Position numbers and translations under genes: made by a program. A DNA stretch of 40,967 bases from an uncultured Paenalcaligenes sp. (GTDB taxonomy: Bacteria; Pseudomonadota; Gammaproteobacteria; Burkholderiales; Burkholderiaceae_B). The stretch covers positions 1 to 40,967 of the forward strand of contig CANQRK010000004.1 in NCBI GenBank assembly GCA_947626245.1. The letters are read 5' to 3'. Below the pieces are notes generated by a model. The model was not told the DNA's origin. It saw only the letters and a list, made by a program, of their open reading frames with translations, and made no database searches. Every line of letters starts with the position of its first letter. Within the stretch, counting starts at the first letter, position 1. Shown piece after piece: positions 18,175 to 28,501 of this stretch.

Positions 18175-20448
18175 ATGGCGTTTTCTACACTCAAAGGGGC
18201 TTCCTCTGGTTTATTAGCGGTACTGAAAAAAAGCTCTCGTCTAGGCAGACGCAAAGTTCCTGTTTCAGTACCCAAACTCGAGCCCGCTAAAAACACCATT
18301 GCCTCCTTAGCACCGCTTACTAAAATCATCAGCAAATACTTAGATGCTGCCGACGTAGAACGCGTTCGCGAGGCCTACAAGCTTGCTGATGAAGCCCACT
18401 TGGGGCAATTTCGCACCAGTGGCGAACCATACATTACCCACCCCATTGCCGTCACCGAAATCTGTGCGGGCTGGAAACTAGACGCCGACTCCCTCATGGC
18501 AGCGCTGTTACACGATGTCATCGAAGACCAAGACGTCAGCAAACAAGAGCTTGCCGAAAAGTTCGGCACCGATGTAGCAGAAATTGTCGATGGGGTCTCC
18601 AAGCTCGAACGCCTGCAGTTTGAAACCAAAAGCCAACAGCAGGCCGAAAGCTTCCGCAAAATGCTATTGGCTATGTCACGCGATGTGCGTGTCATTTTGA
18701 TCAAGCTCGCCGATCGCTTGCACAATATGCGCACCTTAGATGTCGTTAGCCCAGAAAAGCAACGTCGCATTGCCAAAGAAACCTTAGAAATCTATGCGCC
18801 CATTGCCCATAGACTGGGTTTAAACGCCCTATTCCGAGAGCTTCAAGACCGCTGTTTCCAAGCCATCCACCCCAATCGCTATCGCGTGTTGCGCAAAGCC
18901 CTCTTAGCCGCCCGCGGCAATAGACGCGATGCTCTAGGCAAAATTCACGACACCATTAGCTCTGCGTTGCCTGCCGCCGGCATCGAGGCAGAGGTCTCCG
19001 GCCGCGAAAAATCGCTCTACAGTATTTTTTGTAAAATGCTAGAGCAAAAAAAATCGTTTTCAGATGTACTCGATATTTATGGTTTTCGTATTCTGGTACA
19101 CACCCTGCCCGAATGCTATCTTACGCTAGGTACCTTGCATCAGCTTTATAAACCGGTACCTGGTAAATTCAAAGACTATATTGCCATTCCAAAAATCAAT
19201 GGCTATCAGTCGTTGCACACTACCTTAACAGGCCCCTACGGCACCCCTGTAGAGTTCCAAATTCGCACGCGAGAAATGGATCATGTGGCCGAAGAAGGCG
19301 TAGCTTCACACTGGCTTTACAAAGACGAAGACGTCTCACTTAACGAGCTCCAAAAGCGCACACACCGTTGGCTACAGTCCTTACTCGACATTCAAAGCCA
19401 AACCGGTGACTCAAGCGAGTTCCTTGACCACGTCAAGGTCGACCTCTTTCCCGACGCCGTGTATGTCAATACACCTCATGGCAAAATTATTTCTTTGCCT
19501 CGTGGGGCTACGCCCATTGATTTCGCCTATACCATTCACTCTGACATCGGTAACCATGCCGTGGCCGCCAAGATCAATGATGAATACGTTTCCTTGCGCA
19601 GCGAGCTAAAAAGCGGTGATCGCGTTGAAATCATTACCTCGCCAGCCGCACGACCCAGCGCCCAATGGCTTAACCATGTACGCACTGGCCGCGCTCGATC
19701 CGAAATCCGTCACTACTTGCGCACCGTGCAATACGAAGAGTCCGTTGCCTTAGGCCGTCGCTTGCTCAAACAAGCCCTTAGCGATTTAGGCATAGAAATG
19801 CCTAGCGACAACGACACCACTTGGGACGTCCTCATTAAAAGTTCCGGAGCCGTATCTCGTGAGGAAATTTTTGCTGATATAGGCCTAGGTAAACGCTTAG
19901 CTGCAGTGGTGGCACGTCGCTTTATTAACGACAACCCCTTGCTTAAAACCACAGCCGCTGCCGTAGACGAATACACCTCTACCACACGTGCCCCAGTAGT
20001 CATTCAGGGCAACGAAGGCCAAGCCGTACAACTTGCCCCCTGCTGTGGCCCCTTGCCTGGCGACGCTATTATTGGTGGTATTCGTATGGGGCATGGTTTG
20101 GTGGTACATATGGCTGATTGTGCTGTAGCACAACGCCAGCAAAACAAAGAGCCCGAGCGCTGGATTCCTGTTATTTGGGATAACAAAACAGCACGTCACT
20201 TGGCCACTAGACTGGATGTGACCGTGCTAAACGAACGCGGTGTATTAGGTCGCTTGGCTGCTGCGGTCACCGATGCCGATTCCAATATCTTGCACCTAAC
20301 CATGCCCGACGAAGACACCAGTGCAGCTGCCGTGCTGCACCTGACCTTGCAGGTTGATAGCCGTAACCATTTAGCCCAGGTTATTCGCTCTATGCGTCAG
20401 GTACCGCAGGTACAAAAGATTGCACGCGTCAAAGGCCAATCGTCCTAA
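18175..20448 (+). CDS. spoT: Bifunctional (p)ppGpp synthetase/hydrolase (Rel/SpoT)
   Basis: 757 aa; LLHDVIEDQ (HD), YGFRILV, INGYQSLHTTL, TGS and ACT domains. Confidence 0.95.
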   Translation: MAFSTLKGASSGLLAVLKKSSRLGRRKVPVSVPKLEPAKNTIASLAPLTKIISKYLDAADVERVREAYKLADEAHLGQFRTSGEPYITHPIAVTEICAGWKLDADSLMAALLHDVIEDQDVSKQELAEKFGTDVAEIVDGVSKLERLQFETKSQQQAESFRKMLLAMSRDVRVILIKLADRLHNMRTLDVVSPEKQRRIAKETLEIYAPIAHRLGLNALFRELQDRCFQAIHPNRYRVLRKALLAARGNRRDALGKIHDTISSALPAAGIEAEVSGREKSLYSIFCKMLEQKKSFSDVLDIYGFRILVHTLPECYLTLGTLHQLYKPVPGKFKDYIAIPKINGYQSLHTTLTGPYGTPVEFQIRTREMDHVAEEGVASHWLYKDEDVSLNELQKRTHRWLQSLLDIQSQTGDSSEFLDHVKVDLFPDAVYVNTPHGKIISLPRGATPIDFAYTIHSDIGNHAVAAKINDEYVSLRSELKSGDRVEIITSPAARPSAQWLNHVRTGRARSEIRHYLRTVQYEESVALGRRLLKQALSDLGIEMPSDNDTTWDVLIKSSGAVSREEIFADIGLGKRLAAVVARRFINDNPLLKTTAAAVDEYTSTTRAPVVIQGNEGQAVQLAPCCGPLPGDAIIGGIRMGHGLVVHMADCAVAQRQQNKEPERWIPVIWDNKTARHLATRLDVTVLNERGVLGRLAAAVTDADSNILHLTMPDEDTSAAAVLHLTLQVDSRNHLAQVIRSMRQVPQVQKIARVKGQSS

Positions 20449-20801
20449 ACACCAAGCTGTAACCACAAAATCACACCATACACCACCACCCCAATAAAGG
20501 TGGTGATAATGGTGTTTTTTTGCCAATAGCGACTTCCCCCCATCGCTAGTAGAGCAAGCCCAATACGTAACTCATCCGACTGCCCGCTCCAGCGATGATC
20601 CCCTTGGATTAAACCGACCAAAGACACCACCAACAAGGCCACAATAGCCGCCGGCCCCAGCGCACTCAACACACGTTTAAACGCCGGCCGTTGAAATACG
20701 ACCTCTAGGGTTACATACCAACGCATGGGCAAATAGCGCAATAAATAGGTTCCTAAACCCGCCCCAACTAATAACACGATCACGGCGCTGCTACTCATCA
20801 T
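20445..20801 (-). CDS. azlD: AzlD family branched-chain amino-acid export subunit
   Basis: Small multi-TM protein LRYLPMRW...LSALGPAAIVALLVVSLV; next to AzlC. Confidence 0.85.
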   Translation of the reverse strand: MMSSSAVIVLLVGAGLGTYLLRYLPMRWYVTLEVVFQRPAFKRVLSALGPAAIVALLVVSLVGLIQGDHRWSGQSDELRIGLALLAMGGSRYWQKNTIITTFIGVVVYGVILWLQLGV

Positions 20802-21499
20802 GCTAAGACCTCGTTAGGTTGAACACTGACCGCCCAAATACAACCGATCACCATACCTAAAATCAAGCTAGTATGTGCTGGCAAGAAAAATGTCGCGATC
20901 CATGTGGTCACGGCAGCGGCGGCCAATAACCATCGATCTACACTGCCTAGCATATCGAGCAGTAAAGCAAAAAATAAAGCGGGCAATACAAACGCTAGCG
21001 TTTGCTGCAAAATAGGATAATGACTTAACCAGTCGCTAGCTACATATGCCCCTACCGCGGTCCCAGCCACCCATGAGGCATAAGCCCCAAGCTGCAACCC
21101 CAGATACCAATAGGCTTTAGGCTCAGTTGACAAGGTAGTCAAACGCGCCCGTGCGGCTGCAAAAACTTCGTCAGTTAAACCAAAAGCCATTAATGCATAG
21201 GGTCTGGGCCCAGAGTCCGCCGTTGTAAACTGACTCAACAAGGCTGGACCATAAAACATATGACGTAAATTAACGGCGATCACTATCAGCACCATGGTAA
21301 TCACATCCGTATGCTGCGCAATCAACAAAAGCAAAATAAACTGGCTGGCCCCCGCATAAATGCAAACGGAAATCAGTACCGCTAACCACGGTGCTAAATC
21401 GGCACTAACCGCTGCCACCCCAAAAGACACCGCTACGGGAAAATACCCCAACATAATAGAGCTGCTATCTAGCAACCCTTTACTTAATGCACTGCGCAT
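20798..21499 (-). CDS. azlC: AzlC family branched-chain amino-acid exporter
   Basis: FPVAVSFGVAAV...IYAGASQFILL...NLRHMFYGPALL...FGLTDEVFA; start at 21499 chosen because a terminator hairpin occupies 21514-21551 and ggggag precedes this ATG. Confidence 0.88.
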   Translation of the reverse strand: MRSALSKGLLDSSSIMLGYFPVAVSFGVAAVSADLAPWLAVLISVCIYAGASQFILLLLIAQHTDVITMVLIVIAVNLRHMFYGPALLSQFTTADSGPRPYALMAFGLTDEVFAAARARLTTLSTEPKAYWYLGLQLGAYASWVAGTAVGAYVASDWLSHYPILQQTLAFVLPALFFALLLDMLGSVDRWLLAAAAVTTWIATFFLPAHTSLILGMVIGCIWAVSVQPNEVLA

Positions 21500-21513
21500 G
21501 CTGCTCCCCATAT

Positions 21514-21551
21514 AAAAGCCCCTAAGCAGAGTAGACTGCCTAGGGGCTTTT
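21514..21551 (-). terminator. Terminator downstream of the PpiD-like gene
   Basis: aaaagcccctaagcag-agtaga-ctgcctaggggctttt, 16-bp stem with one mismatch. Confidence 0.85.
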
Positions 21552-21571
21552 TCAAGACACATAACTACCGA

Positions 21572-23515
21572 TTAGTCTTCGCTATCTGCCACCAAAACAG
21601 CTTCGGCGGCAGGCAACTGCTTGACATGCAACTGTTCACGCAAGGCCGCCATAAAGACTTGCTCTTGTGCATTGCTCCAGATTTGCTGCAACTGAGTCTG
21701 AATCGCTGTCACAAGCATAGGATTCGCCTCGGTTTGCTCTGCGGCTACCACTTTGATCAGCTGATAACCATTAGGCAAATCTACCCCCACATAAGCAGGC
21801 AACTGGTCTGCATCCACCGCCATCAGGGCCTCGAGGCTGCCAGCAAACAAAGAGCCGGGGTCAATACGACTGACGCTTTGCTCGGGAGAGAAGCTCACTG
21901 CCACAGCCTCTCCAGCCTGTAATTGCTGCAGTTGTGCTTGTCCTAATTCGTGAGCAGCCGTCACGGCTTTTTCTTGTTGGAGATAGGCTGACACCTGATC
22001 TTGTACCTGATCGAGTGGTGGAACATGGCTAGGAACGAATTCGCTAACACGTACAGCCACCAATGTGTCTGAAGCAATCTCAATCACGCCAGCATTATGC
22101 TGATCTTGTAAAGACTGCGCGCTATACAAAGCACGACGTACACGCGGATCAGTCAATAGCTGTGCCTGCTCGGCCACTGGCACGTCTAGACCCAATTCGT
22201 CAGCAGACAACAAACGCTCACGTGTTAGACCTTGGGCTTGAAGTAGCTGTACACCTAAGGCATCGGCTGCAGCATCTAGACTTTCTGGGCTGTCATAGAC
22301 CAGTTGAGTCAGCTGAGTGGCCATTTCTGCAAATTTCTCTGCAGCGAGTTGTTGACGAACCTCTTCGGCTAGCTCGGCTTTTACGGACTCGAAAGGCTGG
22401 CTTTGTTCAGGCTCAAAGGCATTGGCCTTGAAGACATGGTAACCATCGGGGCCATCAATGACCTCGGAGACCTCGCCCTCGTTCAAGCTAAACACCGCTT
22501 TTTGTAACGCATCAGGCCACGTGCCTTCGGTAATCCAACCTAGCTCGCCACCACTGGCCGCACTGCCTCCGTCCTGAGAATGCTGTTTGGCTAGCTCTGC
22601 AAAAAGAGAAGGATCAGCACGAACCTGTGCCGCTAGCTCTTTGGCTTGTTGCAATACAGTCTGTGCATCGTTAGAACCACCTGTCTGCAGCAAAATATGG
22701 CTTAGATGAACACGAGCCGGTGTCACAAAACGAGATTGGTTTTGCTGGTAGTAAGTCTGCAAGTCTTCGTCGCTGACGCTAGGTACACTACTAACGGCAG
22801 CATCTTGATCTAGCAATACATAATCGACATTCACGTAATCCGGTAAGCGCAATGCGTCTTGGTTAGCCTCGTACCAAGCCTGTACCTCGTCGGTACTGAC
22901 TTGTTGCTGCGCCAAAAGATCTTGAGCCTGTACCTCATAGGTTTGAATTAGACGGGTTTCTAAAAGAATTTTTTCTAATTCAGCACGCACAAACTCGGGT
23001 AACACCGCTGTTTGCATGACGGGTTGAATTACGCGATCTAAAGCAAGCTCGGCACGCTGTGACTGCTCGAAATCTTTGATGCTAATACCCTGTTGGGCTA
23101 ATAGCGTCGTGTAGAGCTGCGGAGAAAACGTTCCGTTTTCTTGAAGCTCGGGCGTAGCAGCAATGGCTTGACGCAATGCCGTATCAGAGATGCTAAAACG
23201 ATCTTTGGTCGCAATTTCAATCAACACACGGCGATTCACCAATGAATCCAAAAGCTGTTGACGCGCCTCGGGCGTTTCAAATAAAGCCACATCAAAAGCA
23301 CTGCCCATCGTACGCTGTAGCGTATTGAGCTGATTACGGCGTGCCATATCGTACTCTTGGGCTGTAACAGCCTGATCTCCGACCGTGACTAACTCGTCAT
23401 CACCTGAGTTATAGCTGCTATAACCACTGACACCAATTAAAACAAATGATGGCAGAATTAGAATTAATATCACCAACAGCATCAAGCGCTGATGCTTACG
23501 AATAAAATTGAACAT
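21572..23515 (-). CDS. ppiD: SurA N-terminal/PpiC domain periplasmic chaperone-isomerase (PpiD-like)
   Basis: MFNFIRKHQRLMLLVILILILPSFVLIGVSGY anchor; PARVHLSHILLQTGG...GELGWITEGTWPDALQKAVFSL parvulin domain. Confidence 0.9.
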   Translation of the reverse strand: MFNFIRKHQRLMLLVILILILPSFVLIGVSGYSSYNSGDDELVTVGDQAVTAQEYDMARRNQLNTLQRTMGSAFDVALFETPEARQQLLDSLVNRRVLIEIATKDRFSISDTALRQAIAATPELQENGTFSPQLYTTLLAQQGISIKDFEQSQRAELALDRVIQPVMQTAVLPEFVRAELEKILLETRLIQTYEVQAQDLLAQQQVSTDEVQAWYEANQDALRLPDYVNVDYVLLDQDAAVSSVPSVSDEDLQTYYQQNQSRFVTPARVHLSHILLQTGGSNDAQTVLQQAKELAAQVRADPSLFAELAKQHSQDGGSAASGGELGWITEGTWPDALQKAVFSLNEGEVSEVIDGPDGYHVFKANAFEPEQSQPFESVKAELAEEVRQQLAAEKFAEMATQLTQLVYDSPESLDAAADALGVQLLQAQGLTRERLLSADELGLDVPVAEQAQLLTDPRVRRALYSAQSLQDQHNAGVIEIASDTLVAVRVSEFVPSHVPPLDQVQDQVSAYLQQEKAVTAAHELGQAQLQQLQAGEAVAVSFSPEQSVSRIDPGSLFAGSLEALMAVDADQLPAYVGVDLPNGYQLIKVVAAEQTEANPMLVTAIQTQLQQIWSNAQEQVFMAALREQLHVKQLPAAEAVLVADSED

Positions 23516-23673
23516 GAATCACCTATTAGGGGTAGGCTGCATACACACCCTTTGATTACTTACCTAGCCAAAGAGTTTACCACTTTAGCTGTAATATGCA
23601 GCCCCTAAAATAGAGAGCCCGCAGTAAAATACTGCTTATTCTACTGCAAAGCTTTTATTGTTGAAGGTATTTT

Positions 23674-24432
23674 ATGAGTCCGTCCTTATCTAGCTGGACC
23701 TACCCGAGTCTTATTGCGCACCGCGGCGCTGGCAAGCACGCCCCTGAAAATACCTTAGCTGCTATGCGCCTAGGAGCAAAACATGGCTTTCAAATGGTGG
23801 AGTTTGACGTCAAGCTCAGCCAAGACGGCGAGGCTATTTTATTGCATGACGACACCATCGACCGCACGTCCAATGCCACAGGCCTAGCGAGCAGCTATAC
23901 ACTGGCTGAATTATGTCATTTTGATTTTGGCTCGTGGCTAAAAACCGAATACGTAGCCGAGCCCATTGCGACGCTCGGCACAATAGCCACATTTACCATT
24001 GCCAATGGGATTCATAGCAATATTGAAATCAAGCCAGAAACGGGCTTTGAGGCAGAAACTGGAGCAAAAATTGCTAGACTAGCGCAGCATCTATGGCAAG
24101 ACGCAACCCTGCCACCGTTGTTATCGTCTTTCTCTGAAATTGCCCTAGAGGCAGCGAAACTAAGCGCTCCGCAGCTGCCCCGCGCGCTATTAATTGACGG
24201 CAAAGTGCCTACTGATGTGTTTGAACGCTTGCAACGCCTAGACTGCGTGGCGCTGAACCTGGATGATCAGTTCACCACCCAAGAAATCATGACTCAAGCC
24301 AATGCATTGGGCTACGCTGTGTGTGTCTGGACCGTCAACAACCCACAACGAGCCCGTCAGTTATTAAACTGGGGGTGCCAAGCCATTTTCACAGACGCCA
24401 TTGATACCATTGCACCTGCGCTGCACTTTTAG
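23674..24432 (+). CDS. ugpQ: Glycerophosphodiester phosphodiesterase
   Basis: LIAHRGAGKHAPENTLAAMRLGAKHGFQMVEFDVKLSQDGEAILLHDDTIDRT. Confidence 0.93.
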   Translation: MSPSLSSWTYPSLIAHRGAGKHAPENTLAAMRLGAKHGFQMVEFDVKLSQDGEAILLHDDTIDRTSNATGLASSYTLAELCHFDFGSWLKTEYVAEPIATLGTIATFTIANGIHSNIEIKPETGFEAETGAKIARLAQHLWQDATLPPLLSSFSEIALEAAKLSAPQLPRALLIDGKVPTDVFERLQRLDCVALNLDDQFTTQEIMTQANALGYAVCVWTVNNPQRARQLLNWGCQAIFTDAIDTIAPALHF

Positions 24433-24435
24433 TCC

Positions 24436-25167
24436 TTAGAAAAAACGCTCGCCGGGCTTAACGTAGCGCCACTGACCTTCGGGTAGGTCACCCAAGGTCA
24501 CATTACCCATGCGCACACGCTTTAAGCCCACCACGCGCAAACCGACCATTTCACACATACGGCGAATTTGACGTTTTTTGCCTTCACGCAGTACAAAACG
24601 CAGTTGGTCTTGATTTAACCAACTGACCTTGGCGGGACGTAATTCGTCGCCATCCAAGGTTAGGCCATGGTTTAACAGCGCTAACCCACGCTCATCTAAA
24701 GCACCGGTAACCCGTACCAAGTACTCTTTATCAATGGGTGAGTCCTCGCCAATCAGTTGACGCGCAATACGACCATCTTGCGTGAGCACCAACAAACCTT
24801 GTGAATCAATATCCAAGCGCCCTGCAGGAGCCAAACCACGTAAATGTGCCGGATCAAAACGTGGCACCTTTTTATCGCGCCCACGGTATTGATTATTTGC
24901 TTGAATCAAAGACACGGCATTTTTATAGCCTTTTTCTGCCTGCCCAGACACATAACCCACTGGTTTATTCAACACAATGGTGACACGCTGTGTTTGCTTT
25001 TCTCGTGCAGTACGATGCAAAGTGATTTTTGCCAAGGGAGACGCTTTTTGCCCCAATACGGCTTTTTCACCGTCTACACTGACCCAACCGCGCTCGATAA
25101 ACGCATCGGCTTCGCGACGTGAACACATGCCACGATCCGCCATAATTTTTGAAATCCGAATTTCCAT
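24436..25167 (-). CDS. RsuA/RluB/RluF family pseudouridine synthase (RluF-like)
   Basis: S4 domain [57 protein letters not shown]. Confidence 0.92.
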   Translation of the reverse strand: MEIRISKIMADRGMCSRREADAFIERGWVSVDGEKAVLGQKASPLAKITLHRTAREKQTQRVTIVLNKPVGYVSGQAEKGYKNAVSLIQANNQYRGRDKKVPRFDPAHLRGLAPAGRLDIDSQGLLVLTQDGRIARQLIGEDSPIDKEYLVRVTGALDERGLALLNHGLTLDGDELRPAKVSWLNQDQLRFVLREGKKRQIRRMCEMVGLRVVGLKRVRMGNVTLGDLPEGQWRYVKPGERFF

Positions 25168-25218
25168 AATCTACTTTTAAATAACCACTGACTTAGTATT
25201 GCAGTCAGCCTGACCGCC

Positions 25219-25578
<360 letters not shown>

Positions 25579-25597
25579 TCAATGGCATATATTAGCA

Positions 25598-26914
25598 CTA
25601 AGCGCCCCGTAACATTTCTTTTGTATCATGCATGTCACGACTTCGCTCCGCACCAAAACCCTCTCGGAAATCTGAACCGGCTGGCGCTTGGTATAAACGT
25701 AAGCCCATCTCTGGCAAAATAGCCAGTAAATGATCGAAGATATCGCCTTGTAAGGTCTCGTAATTGACCCAAGCCGTATCTTGACTAAAACAATACACTT
25801 CCATGGGAATCCCTTCTGCTGTGGGTTCCATCATACGAACCATCATAATCATGTCAGGATGCACACCTTGCTTTTGCTTAATATACGCATTGGCATACGC
25901 CCTAAACGTACCAATGTTCGTTAAGCGACGACCATTAATCGGATCCTCTCCTTCGGCTTGCACCTCGGCATTAAAGGCTTGAATATCTTTTTCTTTAGCA
26001 TCTAAATAATCATCTAATAAAGCAAAACGCTTTAACCGCTCTACATCGGCACTAGCTAAAAACTGGACCGTGCCGGCATCAATGCGTAAGCTGCGCTTAA
26101 TACGGCGACCACCGGACTCAAACATCTGACGCCAGTTTTTATAACTACCAGAAAACAGCTGATACGTTGGAATAGTGGTAACGGTTTTATCCCAGTTTTG
26201 TACCTTGACGGTATGCAAAGCAATATCAATCACAAAGCCATCAGCACCGGCTTGGGGCATTTCAATCCAGTCGCCTACACGCAACATGTCGTTAGAGTTT
26301 AATTGCGAACTAGCAACTACTGACAATAAGGTGTCTTTAAATACCAATAGCAAGACCGCCGACAACGCCCCCAAACCGGAAATCATGAGCATGGGGGAAC
26401 GCCCCATCAGCACGGACACAATCAAAATAACACCTAGGCTCCACAACACAATGCGTGCAACTTGAATGTAGCCTTTGATAGAGGCAGCAGATTGTATTTG
26501 GTGCTTATCTTTGAATTCCTGCCAGCACAACAACAAACCACTAATCGCTTTAAATAAATACAAAAAACCCAATGCCAATACGACTCTAAAGGCGATTTGT
26601 AGCGCTTCTTGACTAAGTGGAATGAGGCTTAATCCGGTAGCGACTATAAATAAAGGAATAGCGGTCGATACACTGTTTTTAATACGGTGCTGAACCAATA
26701 ACTCTAACCAATCCTTTTTGCCTACTCGCGTTAATGCCTGCCCCACCACAGTACTGAGCAAGACTTTTGCCACTGTACGCAATAGCAAAAACAACAACAG
26801 CAAAAAGAAAGCCCCAGCTAAACCTTGCATCCAAGGTTCGGACAAGTACTGATAAATCCAGTCTCGTATGGGCCACGTACTGACATTTAAGGTGGATTCC
26901 AACGCCATCAACAA
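25598..26914 (-). CDS. Mechanosensitive ion channel family protein (MscS/YbdG-like)
   Basis: MscS core GLGALSAVLLLVFKDTLLSVVASSQLNSNDMLRVGDWIEMPQAGADGFVIDIALHTVKVQNWDKTVTTIPTY. Confidence 0.92.
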   Translation of the reverse strand: MLMALESTLNVSTWPIRDWIYQYLSEPWMQGLAGAFFLLLLFLLLRTVAKVLLSTVVGQALTRVGKKDWLELLVQHRIKNSVSTAIPLFIVATGLSLIPLSQEALQIAFRVVLALGFLYLFKAISGLLLCWQEFKDKHQIQSAASIKGYIQVARIVLWSLGVILIVSVLMGRSPMLMISGLGALSAVLLLVFKDTLLSVVASSQLNSNDMLRVGDWIEMPQAGADGFVIDIALHTVKVQNWDKTVTTIPTYQLFSGSYKNWRQMFESGGRRIKRSLRIDAGTVQFLASADVERLKRFALLDDYLDAKEKDIQAFNAEVQAEGEDPINGRRLTNIGTFRAYANAYIKQKQGVHPDMIMMVRMMEPTAEGIPMEVYCFSQDTAWVNYETLQGDIFDHLLAILPEMGLRLYQAPAGSDFREGFGAERSRDMHDTKEMLRGA

Positions 26915-27010
26915 TCCTCTTTGAGACTTAACTAAAAAATGCTAAAACGCATGGACTTAAAAAGGTTAACATAAGGCTATTGCTATGATCTCCCTTTTAT
27001 TGAACATCTT

Positions 27011-28417
27011 ATGTCTAATCAATCCAATAACCAAAATCAATTTGCCAACAAATCCCAAGCTTGGTCAGCTCGTTTTTCTGAACCCGTCTCGGATTTAGTC
27101 AAGCGCTATACCGCGTCTGTGGACTTCGACAAACGTTTGGCTCTGTTTGACATCCAAGGCTCCCTTGCCCATGCGCATATGCTGACTGCCGTTGGGGTGA
27201 TCAACGAACAAGATCACCAAGAAATTCAACGGGGCATGGCTCAAATTATTCAAGAAATCGAAGCCGGTTCCTTTGAGTGGCTGCTTGACCTCGAAGACGT
27301 ACACCTCAATATTGAAAAACGTTTAGTTGAACTGATTGGCGACGCGGGCAAACGCCTTCATACCGGTCGTTCACGCAACGATCAGGTCGCTACGGATATT
27401 CGTTTGTGGCTACGTGCTGAAATCGACCAAAGCGCCCAGTTATTGCTTGATTTACAAAAAAATCTGGCCACTCTGGCCTTAGAGCACGCCGATACCATTT
27501 TACCGGGCTTTACCCATCTTCAAGTCGCCCAGCCCGTGACCTTTGGTCATCACCTATTGGCCTATGCCGAAATGTTTAATCGCGACTACGAACGATTAAT
27601 CGACTGCCGTAAACGCGTCAATCGCTTGCCCTTAGGTGCAGCAGCCCTAGCTGGCACATCCTACCCCATAGATCGCGAACTAACCGCTCAGCTTCTAGGC
27701 TTTGACGAGGTCTGCCGCAACTCATTAGATGCCGTCTCTGACCGTGACTTTGCTATCGAGTTCTGTGCTGCTGCCTCGCTCATCATGACGCATATTTCTC
27801 GCCTCTCCGAAGAGCTCATTATTTGGATGAGTCCTCGTGTGGGCTTTATCGAACTGGCCGATCGCTTCTGCACAGGCAGCTCGATCATGCCCCAAAAGAA
27901 AAACCCCGATGTTCCCGAACTAGCTCGTGGTAAAACAGGTCGCGTCAATGGTCATCTAATTGCTCTGCTTACCCTAATGAAAGGTCAGCCTTTGGCCTAC
28001 AACAAGGACAACCAAGAAGACAAAGAAGGGCTATTTGATTCCGCCGATACCATCCGTGACACTCTAACTATTTTTGTCGATATGGTGTCAGGCATTCAAG
28101 TTAAAGCGAACGCCATGCGTGCCGCTGCTTTACAAGGTTTCGCTACGGCGACTGACTTGGCTGATTACCTAGTGAAAAAAGGCCTGCCTTTCCGTGATGC
28201 GCATGAAACCGTGGCACTAGCAGTACGAGAATGCGAGCAAAAGGGCTGCGATTTAGCCGATTTATCGTTGGTCGAACTTCAAGCTTTCCACCCATCTATC
28301 GAAGACGATATCTTTGGTGTTCTAACGCTAGAGGGTTCAGTGGCTTCGCGCAAGCACCTAGGTGGCACTGCCCCCGAGCGCGTACGCATCGAAGCCCAGC
28401 GTATTTTAGACAAATAA
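27011..28417 (+). CDS. argH: Argininosuccinate lyase
   Basis: [17 protein letters not shown]...[20 protein letters not shown]. Confidence 0.97.
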   Translation: MSNQSNNQNQFANKSQAWSARFSEPVSDLVKRYTASVDFDKRLALFDIQGSLAHAHMLTAVGVINEQDHQEIQRGMAQIIQEIEAGSFEWLLDLEDVHLNIEKRLVELIGDAGKRLHTGRSRNDQVATDIRLWLRAEIDQSAQLLLDLQKNLATLALEHADTILPGFTHLQVAQPVTFGHHLLAYAEMFNRDYERLIDCRKRVNRLPLGAAALAGTSYPIDRELTAQLLGFDEVCRNSLDAVSDRDFAIEFCAAASLIMTHISRLSEELIIWMSPRVGFIELADRFCTGSSIMPQKKNPDVPELARGKTGRVNGHLIALLTLMKGQPLAYNKDNQEDKEGLFDSADTIRDTLTIFVDMVSGIQVKANAMRAAALQGFATATDLADYLVKKGLPFRDAHETVALAVRECEQKGCDLADLSLVELQAFHPSIEDDIFGVLTLEGSVASRKHLGGTAPERVRIEAQRILDK

Positions 28418-28423
28418 GATAAG

Positions 28424-28484
28424 GGTCGCAGGCATAGCCTGCTCATACAAGATAACGCTGTACGAGGGGGCCATGCCCCCGACC
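28424..28484. repeat. Cluster of short GC-rich palindromes closed by an outer inverted repeat
   Basis: GGTCG...CGACC enclosing caggc-ata-gcctg, taca...tgta and gggggc-cat-gccccc, between convergent argH and rlmD. Confidence 0.6.
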
Positions 28485-28501
28485 ATCACACACCAACGAA
28501 C

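Noticed and set aside
18375-18776. 133-aa minus-strand ORF inside spoT
   Set aside because: Antisense to conserved HD-domain coding sequence; Ser-rich shadow translation
23526-23608. Interpretation of the ppiD leader inverted repeat as a tRNA
   Set aside because: The stem is longer than an acceptor arm, with a bulge, and lacks D- and T-loop consensus
28424-28484. Interpretation of the argH-rlmD palindrome cluster as a tRNA
   Set aside because: Arm lengths and loop sequences (3-nt loops, no anticodon or T-loop consensus) are incompatible with a tRNA
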